Source of the DNA: FCB group bacterium
GTDB taxonomy: Bacteria; Zixibacteria; MSB-5A5; GN15; JAAZOE01
Length of the DNA stretch: 33,647 nucleotides
Assembly: GCA_024231695.1 (NCBI GenBank)
Contig: JAAEQF010000867.1
Location: forward strand, 1-33,647
Direction: 5' to 3'
The translations under genes and the position numbers were made by a program. The notes beneath the pieces are model-generated. The model saw nothing but the letters and a program-made list of their open reading frames with translations, had not been told where the DNA came from and searched no databases. Shown in pieces: positions 1 to 7,122 of the stretch; the first letter of the stretch is position 1, and every line of letters begins with the position of its first letter.

Positions 1-1
1 C

Positions 2-904
2 ATGGGCAAACCGGCGGCAGTGGTCGGCAGTGGCGCCTCCAATCAGCCTCCGCACATTCCGCAGGGTGGCCCGTTTCAGAAACCGCCGACCAACAAAGCC
101 AAGATAATGCTGGGCAGTCTTAATGTGATGATCGGCGACAAAGGCGGCAGTGGCAGCGGTTCGGACAATGACGGCGAGGCGGAAATCGCTCAAACCGCAG
201 CTCAGGCAGTAGAAGTCAAAGAAGGCCATAAACTCGACGTCAAGTTCGTGGACAAAGGCGGCAAACCGGTCATGGGCGCCGGATACAAGATCAAGACCCC
301 GGATAACCAGCAAATCGAGGGGCCAGTAGTGGGTGAAGTCAAGAAGAGCGGTGTCGAAGAGGGAAACCACGAGGTTAAAATCGAAGCTATCATCGATGCC
401 CGTTGGTCGGTAGAAATGGCCGAGGTCGGCGAGAAAGTCCAGATTAATATCAAGACGGCTGGAATCAAAGACAGCGAAAAAGCAGAGATTCAGGTTTTCG
501 TCAAGGATGCCAACTACGCTGACCGCTTGTTCGAAACGATACCGGCGGAGGTTTCAGGCAATAAGATCGAAGCTGAATGGGAACTAAAAATCGACGAAAA
601 GCTGCTTGATCATCAGGGGGACAAAGCCAAAATCGGCCGTTACTCGGTGCCACATTATTATTTCGTTGCCCAGGTCGCCAATCTTCAGCAAAAATCGGGT
701 CTTCTGAAATTCAAGGACTGGATTGAGTTGGAACTTAAAGATGAAGATGGGAAGGCCATCGGTGGTGCGGAATACAAGCTACATTTGCAAAATGGACAGG
801 TAATAACGGGGAAACTAGATAACAACGGCTACGCCAAAGCGGAGAATATCCCACCTGGTAAAATTAAAGTTACCTATGATATCAGAAAGGGTAACAGTAA
901 TTAA
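2..904 (+). CDS. PAAR-repeat spike-tip protein with Ig-like C-terminal extension (5' partial)
   Basis: Probable T6SS spike-tip protein. PAAR proteins sharpen the VgrG trimer and carry cargo through C-terminal extensions. Residues 1-50 read like the second half of a PAAR protein: GKPAAVVGS, then PPHIP, then KPPTNKAKIMLGS and a closing VMIGDK. In the family an earlier repeat normally precedes the GKPAA stretch, so the Met at base 2 is probably internal and the gene very likely begins left of the window. A Gly/Ser-rich linker (about residues 48-60) leads to about 230 residues of beta-rich, Ig-like sequence. The last 70 residues (KFKDWIELEL, then a GKLDNNGYA turn and IPPGK) resemble the end of the protein at 6156-7046, so the two tails are paralogous. 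The next gene, a metallopeptidase, starts 22 bases downstream. The PAAR call is good; the tail's role (adaptor or cargo carrier) is inferred. Confidence 0.75.
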   Translation: MGKPAAVVGSGASNQPPHIPQGGPFQKPPTNKAKIMLGSLNVMIGDKGGSGSGSDNDGEAEIAQTAAQAVEVKEGHKLDVKFVDKGGKPVMGAGYKIKTPDNQQIEGPVVGEVKKSGVEEGNHEVKIEAIIDARWSVEMAEVGEKVQINIKTAGIKDSEKAEIQVFVKDANYADRLFETIPAEVSGNKIEAEWELKIDEKLLDHQGDKAKIGRYSVPHYYFVAQVANLQQKSGLLKFKDWIELELKDEDGKAIGGAEYKLHLQNGQVITGKLDNNGYAKAENIPPGKIKVTYDIRKGNSN

Positions 905-926
905 AAACATTTGAACGGACCTGTTA

Positions 927-3900
927 ATGCCTGATCCCGTTACCAAGGAAGCCAGTGTAGGAAAGGCCGAAAAGGATACCGAAGCCACCTCGCATGGCAA
1001 AACCGAAACCACCATCAAGAAGATAAATGTTTCCGTTCTCGAAATGGAGGATGTTCTTTTTCATCATAACAGTGCCATCATGATGCCGGAGAGTCCCATT
1101 GAAGAACCTGATGAAGACAAGGGTTCAGAAAGGCAGGAGAAAGTTACCGGCGCCAAGGCGATGGCCCTCATTTTCAAGCAATACGATTTCGATCCCGACA
1201 AGCAACTTCTAATCGCGGGTCATACAGACACCTCGGGAGAAGATAAATATAATTTTGGGCTTTCGGAACTTCGCGCACAAAATGTACAATATATTCTTAC
1301 CGGCGAACGCGACTTGTGGGCGAGGAATGCATATTCCAAACAGAAAATCGAGGACTACCAGCAGTTTCTGAATTATGTCAACAAAATCCACAAATACCCC
1401 TGCCATTCCGGTAAAGTCGATGATAAATGGGGTGATATTACCAAAGGGGCTACCGAGAATTTTATTAAATACTTCAACGGCGAATTTATTACGAAATACG
1501 GCAAAGAATTCACCGGGCCGATGGCACTGATTCCGATTCCCGGAAATAATCTTGAACTTGTGAAGAAAGATGGCAAGAAAAGGTGGACTGAGGATCTTTG
1601 GAGAGCGGCCTATAATTTTTATTTTCTGGCAATTTCCTCGGCTCTGGAAATAAAGCCGGCGGCTCTATACAAAAAAACCCAAACGGCCCTTAGGTGGGTC
1701 AATGACAAGAAAAAATATGTCGCCTGCGGCGAATCATTTCCGATCGATGAGGCCAAAAAGGACAGTTATCGTTCACAAGATAATCGGCGGGTGGAGATAC
1801 TCATTTTTGACCGCAATGATGCTCCGGTAATCAAATGCCCGGTCACGGACAAGGGCGAACCGAAATGGGACACAAAGCATAAGCCGGAGGAGTGTCCACT
1901 CTGGCATAATCTTATTCTGCGGCCTTTGTACCTCAGCCCCAAGGACATGAATTCGTTGTCATATCATATGACCTTTACTTACTGGGATAGGGTAAAGAAT
2001 AAGCTCATGCAGGTGCCCGAGGGATTGGCAATTGAGGTTTATCAGGATGGTAAAAAGGTCGAATCGATATGCAGGTTTAATTCATCAGACAAAATTTACA
2101 GCGTTAGGGTGCGCTTTACCAAACCAATCAAGGAATTGAGCGGAATAAAACTGCATTTTGAATTCAAGGCCAAAGATAAATGGATATATACAAAAGACAA
2201 GGATTCCGATCCGGTCATGTTTCCGGTAAAAGCCGACGATCTGACAAATCTGCAAAAAAAAGACGCCTATAAAGAAGTCGTGAACGCTTCTGATATCGCA
2301 AAGTTGAATATATCGGAACGCATATTCTTCTATGATCTTCCCGAATACTGGTCATCAAAAAAATACTGGACCCGCTACAAGAATTCCGGCGGAAATAAAA
2401 AAGCGAATTGGTACAGTAAAGTATTTCACGATGGCGACAAACTCGATTTAAAGCCGGTCGGAAGCAAACTGTCCAAACCGGACAATCCGATGACTTTCTC
2501 GCTCGATGATTTCGTTCTGACTAATAATCAATTCAAGCCGATTAACCTGGCTCCAGCAGATCAGAATAAAAAGATCGCTGTCCTGAAATCCGATTTCAGC
2601 ATCCATAAGGATGATGGCGGCGGTAATTTCAGTTATTACACGAAAAACGCCAAAGCGGCCATCCATTTCCCGGCGCCGGAGGATGTCAATCTCGGTGGGG
2701 TCCTTCAGAATTTTCGATTGTATGCCATTTTCAGCGACCGTATAGCCACAGGCGAAACCTTTGCCGGTCATCGCGCGGCTGTTTACCGACATAAAGAAAA
2801 TTGCATCAAGATACGGCGTTTCCAGCAGATCCATAAGCGGTGTACCTTTTGGAGCGGCCAAACCCGCCCCAGCGCTAACTGGTGGGCAATCGGCAAATAC
2901 GATTCCTATTTCCTGAAAAACATCAATGCCAATATCAAAGACAATGAGAAGCAGTCATACATCTTTAATTATTTCCGGTGGTTCTTCCGGAAAAAAACAG
3001 GCGTGACCCTGGTCGGAAATGCGTGGCAAAAATGGAAGAGCGATACGGCCAAAAATATCATCGATGTATGGAACGATCACGAAGGCGCCGACCCGATCCT
3101 GCCCTCGCTGTTCCATGATAATGCCGGAGATAAAAATCGGATTTTTATCAGGTACCATTTGCATCCCGTAGAAAACAGCGGTGAAAAAGAGGCCCTCATC
3201 CATGTCTGGCCCTCAACTCATGGCGGTCGAAGCAATATGGGACAGGATGCTGGCAATGTCCGGGAAAACGACAATAAGCGTTATAATGGCCCTGTCAATC
3301 GCCGGAAAGATTCATTCGTTATCGCCCACGAATTCGGTCATGCCACCAGCATTGACGATGATTACCTTGAGGTGGCCGACAACTGCTCTTATTATATGCC
3401 CGGATTTATAGATTTTAAACCGGGATCGCCATTTGAACTTGATAAAAAATCGATGATGGTCAGCAATAAATATATCCGTCCTCGACAATACTGGCACTTT
3501 GCCGAATGGATGCACCGCGAGTTCGATTCGGCGGGCGCCAAGGATTTTGCCTTACAAATGAAGGGCAAAAACGAATATAAGATTCCGTATAACAGCGGCA
3601 ACCAATGGCGATCCACTAATATGTCCGTGGAATCAAAAAGCCATTATAATTACCCGACGAAATTTCTCTTCAACGCCCGCAACCTGCACGATCCAACCAA
3701 TCCCAAGGGTCGATTTAATGTATATCTTTATCCACTGGGCAAAGACGATTATAGCCAGAAAGAGATGTACTCGGGCAAAAAGTTCACCGCCGTCATGTCT
3801 TTGGTTGTCAATCTGTATTTTCGAGCCTGGCACGATCCTCATAAGCCGAAACATGCCGGAAAAGGCAAAGATGAGTGCGGGTTCAAAAACATTCAGGATT

Positions 3901-4343
3901 CACTGGTTAAAATAATTCGAGGTACCTATCAGGCGTTTTTGTGGAATAACGGAATTGAAATAAACGGCGACCCACCATTCGAGCATACTTTTGTACAGGT
4001 CCAGCCGCGAGTTTTGGTCAGGACCTACACCACTCCCTATCTCGATGACTACAACAGTAAATCCAAATGGCAGGATCATGTTGATGAAATTATGCAAATG
4101 CCGGAATTTCAACCTCATTGCACTATCGATGTAAGACGTTCGTCTTCGACGACCAGTATCGACCTGACCACCAACCCGACAGAGTTAAAACTGAAGAAAA
4201 GCAATGCCGATTTCAACGATTTCTGGGAATACTTTTCTCAATTGCTCGGCTTGACCAAAGGCAGTTTTCTGCGGGCCAACAATTTTTCAATCGGGGATTT
4301 CATCAAAAAGGCCGGCAGTAATGCAACCTATTCGAATTTGTAG
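927..4343 (+). CDS. Large OmpA-like domain / zinc metallopeptidase protein, candidate T6SS effector
   Basis: A 1138-residue protein without a signal peptide. An OmpA-like peptidoglycan-binding domain starts near residue 40: VLFHHNSA, then GHTDTSG at 98-104 followed by an LSELRAQNV helix. It seems to be completed only at 286-290 by NRRVE, so about 150 residues are inserted inside the fold. The middle (about 330-780) is unassigned and beta-rich. At 801-805 lies HEFGH, the HExxH motif of zincin metallopeptidases, preceded by VIA and followed by ATSIDDDYLE; an acidic residue there could be the third zinc ligand, but this is not proven. OmpA domains on cytoplasmically made proteins fit cargo acting in a target periplasm. 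The neighbours are a PAAR protein upstream and a lipoprotein overlapping its 3' end, the arrangement expected of an effector-immunity pair. Domain calls are firm; the effector role and the substrate (protein or peptidoglycan peptide) are inference. Confidence 0.8.
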   Translation: MPDPVTKEASVGKAEKDTEATSHGKTETTIKKINVSVLEMEDVLFHHNSAIMMPESPIEEPDEDKGSERQEKVTGAKAMALIFKQYDFDPDKQLLIAGHTDTSGEDKYNFGLSELRAQNVQYILTGERDLWARNAYSKQKIEDYQQFLNYVNKIHKYPCHSGKVDDKWGDITKGATENFIKYFNGEFITKYGKEFTGPMALIPIPGNNLELVKKDGKKRWTEDLWRAAYNFYFLAISSALEIKPAALYKKTQTALRWVNDKKKYVACGESFPIDEAKKDSYRSQDNRRVEILIFDRNDAPVIKCPVTDKGEPKWDTKHKPEECPLWHNLILRPLYLSPKDMNSLSYHMTFTYWDRVKNKLMQVPEGLAIEVYQDGKKVESICRFNSSDKIYSVRVRFTKPIKELSGIKLHFEFKAKDKWIYTKDKDSDPVMFPVKADDLTNLQKKDAYKEVVNASDIAKLNISERIFFYDLPEYWSSKKYWTRYKNSGGNKKANWYSKVFHDGDKLDLKPVGSKLSKPDNPMTFSLDDFVLTNNQFKPINLAPADQNKKIAVLKSDFSIHKDDGGGNFSYYTKNAKAAIHFPAPEDVNLGGVLQNFRLYAIFSDRIATGETFAGHRAAVYRHKENCIKIRRFQQIHKRCTFWSGQTRPSANWWAIGKYDSYFLKNINANIKDNEKQSYIFNYFRWFFRKKTGVTLVGNAWQKWKSDTAKNIIDVWNDHEGADPILPSLFHDNAGDKNRIFIRYHLHPVENSGEKEALIHVWPSTHGGRSNMGQDAGNVRENDNKRYNGPVNRRKDSFVIAHEFGHATSIDDDYLEVADNCSYYMPGFIDFKPGSPFELDKKSMMVSNKYIRPRQYWHFAEWMHREFDSAGAKDFALQMKGKNEYKIPYNSGNQWRSTNMSVESKSHYNYPTKFLFNARNLHDPTNPKGRFNVYLYPLGKDDYSQKEMYSGKKFTAVMSLVVNLYFRAWHDPHKPKHAGKGKDECGFKNIQDSLVKIIRGTYQAFLWNNGIEINGDPPFEHTFVQVQPRVLVRTYTTPYLDDYNSKSKWQDHVDEIMQMPEFQPHCTIDVRRSSSTTSIDLTTNPTELKLKKSNADFNDFWEYFSQLLGLTKGSFLRANNFSIGDFIKKAGSNATYSNL

Positions 4344-5655
4344 GTGGATTGTGGTTTTTATCTTAGCTTTTTTTTTATTGAGTTGTAATTTAGATCAAGG
4401 AGCGGCTATGAAAGACCGTTTTTACTATAATTGGCTTTTTGTCAACGAAGAAAAAGACCAGTATAAAGACCCTCTGAACATCACGCCGCTCACCACCGGT
4501 GAATACGAAGAGCAAGCTGAATCGGCCGCACCCGATCCGGGGTATTCGTGCCTTTATGGAAATCGTTTTCGCAACGGGAATTGCGGACTTAATTTTACTC
4601 TGGCCAAAGACAACGAGTACATCATAAACCGGGTATCCGACAATGAGGTGATTCAGTTACTGCTGTGCGAGGGCCGACTTTTGGCCGGACATCCCGGACT
4701 TTGGGCATTGTATGACAGTTCATCGAAGAGGACTATCAAATCCGGTAACTGGCGTGGATGGGGCGGAACTTTTTTCGCCCAAGGCGGCACGTTTTATATT
4801 TTCGACAATGTGCTTCAAACTATTGATTCCAAAGGTGAACTGCTTCACAACACGGCAATCACTCTTCCCCCCGGAATCGGTATCAATGAAATCGCCCGCA
4901 TCGACGATTATACAGTAATTTCTGCCTATGTGTCCCAGGACGAGTTTCAGGATAGAATGCCAAAAGAACTAAAACCGTGTGGATTTCTAGAGGTCATCAA
5001 GGAAGATTCATTCACCGAGCCGCATGGTCAGCTTAAAATGCGGGACAAAGAGGAATCGTCAACCATCGCTTTCGTGGAAGACAATATTCTCTATCCGATC
5101 TACCTCGACGAGTTTATCGTTCAGACGATTACCAATGGAATCGTCATTCTCGATTATGAGATGATTATCCAACGAGTAATTGAATCGGAGTTTGAACCGC
5201 AACTTGCCTCCTGCGGATTGAATTCGACTATTTATATCGCCGTAAAAAAGGACCACAGAGACAAGCTGCTCGGCATAAGTCTCGACGGCCGTCAGGTGTT
5301 TGAAAATGATATTCCGGCGGCCCTAGGTAGAATAGCCTCTCCTCCGCTGGTTTCATCCAACGGAAATGTTTACTGGGTCGGGACAGCCGGCTATGTCGTT
5401 TATAATCCATCCGGAGAAGAAATCATCGTTCAGCGTATTGTTAACGAGAGCGATGCGGATCTTTATCCGGTTCTTTATAATGAAAATCTGGTGATCGGGT
5501 TCGGGAATAAAATTGTCGCCTACGACACCGATGGAGGTATTTTGTTCAGCTTCTCCGGAATTCCGGGTAAAGTTACGACACCATTGGCAGCGGACAACAA
5601 CGAGAATTATTTTATCGGAACTTCCGCCGGATTATTTTCGATTATGGAGAAATAA
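4321..5655 (+). CDS. Lipoprotein with predicted beta-propeller, candidate immunity protein
   Basis: A 444-residue predicted lipoprotein. The N-terminus has a basic start, a hydrophobic run (IVVFILAFFLL) and the lipobox LLSC, so Cys22 would be lipidated and the mature protein would face the periplasm. The body is beta-rich with recurring units such as NGNVYWVGTAGYVVYNPSGE and NENYFIGTSAGLFS, typical of PQQ-like or similar beta-propellers; no enzyme motif is seen. The start overlaps the metallopeptidase gene by 23 bases, which suggests translational coupling and fixed co-inheritance. A periplasmic protein coupled to a periplasm-acting hydrolase candidate is what an immunity protein would look like. 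No family-level match to a known immunity protein is claimed. Confidence 0.7.
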   Translation: MQPIRICRWIVVFILAFFLLSCNLDQGAAMKDRFYYNWLFVNEEKDQYKDPLNITPLTTGEYEEQAESAAPDPGYSCLYGNRFRNGNCGLNFTLAKDNEYIINRVSDNEVIQLLLCEGRLLAGHPGLWALYDSSSKRTIKSGNWRGWGGTFFAQGGTFYIFDNVLQTIDSKGELLHNTAITLPPGIGINEIARIDDYTVISAYVSQDEFQDRMPKELKPCGFLEVIKEDSFTEPHGQLKMRDKEESSTIAFVEDNILYPIYLDEFIVQTITNGIVILDYEMIIQRVIESEFEPQLASCGLNSTIYIAVKKDHRDKLLGISLDGRQVFENDIPAALGRIASPPLVSSNGNVYWVGTAGYVVYNPSGEEIIVQRIVNESDADLYPVLYNENLVIGFGNKIVAYDTDGGILFSFSGIPGKVTTPLAADNNENYFIGTSAGLFSIMEK

Positions 5656-5703
5656 TAGGATACCTCCGGCGAGGATTGTTTAAAAGTGATAAAGAGGCCA
5701 TGA

Positions 5704-6156
5704 ATGAATAAAGAACCAGATTTCAATCCCTTCGATTTCGACCTGCCTTCCGACTGGCAGGATCAGACCGTCTATGTTTTCCGCGGGCCGGATATTGGTG
5801 AAGTCGAACATCGGCTGATGGTCACCGTGGACCGTCATCTTCAACATGACAATATCACCGATTTCTCAAAAGAAAAAACCGCGCCGATAATTGACAGCCT
5901 TGCCGGTTTGGAAGTTATCCGCGACGAGGAAATCACTCTTGAAAACGGCCATCCGGCTAGTGAGTTCGTATGTAAATGGATTCCCACTGATGAAAAGATC
6001 ATTTTCAAGAAGTATGTTTTCGTGATGTGTCATGGGATGGGCTTTATGTTCTTTTGCGATTTCTCCAAAAAATCAATGAAAATGCTCGGCGGGCAGATGA
6101 ACGATATTATCGAATCGCTTTTGCCGGGAACTTTCCAGCCGATTGAGGATGATTGA
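5704..6156 (+). CDS. DUF1795/DcrB-like small protein, candidate Eag-type effector chaperone
   Basis: A 150-residue soluble acidic protein with no signal peptide or membrane segment. Its layout matches the DUF1795/DcrB-like fold: an opening phrase of the type FDLPSDWQDQTVYVF, an early beta strand (RLMVTVDR), a central helix, two later strands (FKKYVFVMCHGMGFMFFCDF) and a final helix ending IIESLLPGTF. In proteobacterial T6SS loci this family includes the Eag chaperones, which shield transmembrane segments of effectors before loading on VgrG. The start is chosen because AAAGAGG lies six bases upstream and the alternative ATG at 5700 stops after three codons. The next gene begins on its stop codon. 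A natural client would be the 756-residue protein at 7123-9393, which has a long hydrophobic stretch. Family assignment is by pattern, not by search. Confidence 0.6.
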   Translation: MNKEPDFNPFDFDLPSDWQDQTVYVFRGPDIGEVEHRLMVTVDRHLQHDNITDFSKEKTAPIIDSLAGLEVIRDEEITLENGHPASEFVCKWIPTDEKIIFKKYVFVMCHGMGFMFFCDFSKKSMKMLGGQMNDIIESLLPGTFQPIEDD

Positions 6157-7046
6157 TGCCTGACCTGAAATTCAATGTCGCCACTGACGAAGACAATGAG
6201 ATCGAACTGGAATCGCAGTTAATCTATGCCATCTGGCGTCAGGGCGCCGCTTATGGGGCCCAAACGGCCAAATTCGAAATATCCACTACATTTGTCGGCA
6301 ACGGAGCCAAAATCAAGATCAAGGGCAAAAGCGAAAACGGCAAAAAACTCGGCAAAATCAAGGGTGTGATAAACAATAACAAGTTTGTCGGGGAGTTCGA
6401 AATCCCGGATGATATCGAACTCGGTGACGAGATATATTTCGAGGTTAAGCTGCCCAAAAACGGACTGTCGGGCGAATCTAACCGAATCCCCGCCTTTCCC
6501 CCGGCTGGAGTGACCAATCTGCAATGGAGCGCTGAGGAAGCCCGGCGCGGCGATACACTCATTCTATCCGCCGACGTTAGCGGTGTCCGTAACGGCACCG
6601 AAATCAAAATTATCATTTATGAATACGATCAGGACAGCGCCCATGACAAAATAGTCGAAATTCCGACCATGGTTTCCGACAATCGGATAGAATTGAGCTG
6701 GGAGTACGAATATCACGAAGACACCGACGAAATTCCGACTGAAGAAGAGATGGAAAGATACGGCGGCAGTTATAACCCGCCGGAATATTTCTTTGTCGTT
6801 GATATAGAAGGACAACAATTCGGCAAGGAGCAGGAATCGGGACTCTTGAACTTCAAGGACTGGATCGAAATCAGATTGCATGACGCTGAGGACACTCCGA
6901 TCGCCAACGCCAGATATATTCTGTATTTGCCGGACGGGCAGGAAAAAGAAGGCAACCTTGACGGCGACGGTTTTGTCCGCGAGGACGGTATTCCGCCGGG
7001 TCGATATTCGGTTGAATTCCCCGATATCGACGAAAATCGGTCATAA
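6156..7046 (+). CDS. Ig-like multi-domain protein, PAAR-less paralogue of the tail at 2-904
   Basis: A 296-residue protein of acidic, beta-rich domains with no signal peptide, Cys-rich site or enzyme motif. Residues from about 110 on align with the C-terminal part of the PAAR protein at 2-904: both carry an Ig-like strand set, a PPEYFFV / VPHYYFV stretch, then SGLLxFKDWIE, a Y-x-L-x-LPDG hairpin, GNLDGDG and IPPGRYSV. The last 70 residues resemble carboxypeptidase-regulatory or SpaA-like beta sandwiches often appended to spike proteins and cargo. I place the start at the ATG at 6156, which shares one base with the TGA stop of the upstream gene (TGATG); an in-frame TTG lies three bases earlier. 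Possible roles are an adaptor or a structural extension of the spike. Function unknown. Confidence 0.65.
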   Translation: MPDLKFNVATDEDNEIELESQLIYAIWRQGAAYGAQTAKFEISTTFVGNGAKIKIKGKSENGKKLGKIKGVINNNKFVGEFEIPDDIELGDEIYFEVKLPKNGLSGESNRIPAFPPAGVTNLQWSAEEARRGDTLILSADVSGVRNGTEIKIIIYEYDQDSAHDKIVEIPTMVSDNRIELSWEYEYHEDTDEIPTEEEMERYGGSYNPPEYFFVVDIEGQQFGKEQESGLLNFKDWIEIRLHDAEDTPIANARYILYLPDGQEKEGNLDGDGFVREDGIPPGRYSVEFPDIDENRS

Positions 7047-7122
7047 ACGCCTGATCACATTTGAACCAGTGGCCTTATCTGTGAATCGACGGCGTTTTTA
7101 TACGAGCAGAGGTAATTAACGT

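Noticed and set aside
5650..5690. Small hairpin CCTC-CGGC-GAGG after the lipoprotein gene
   Set aside because: Only four base pairs and no T-run right after it; not enough for a terminator.
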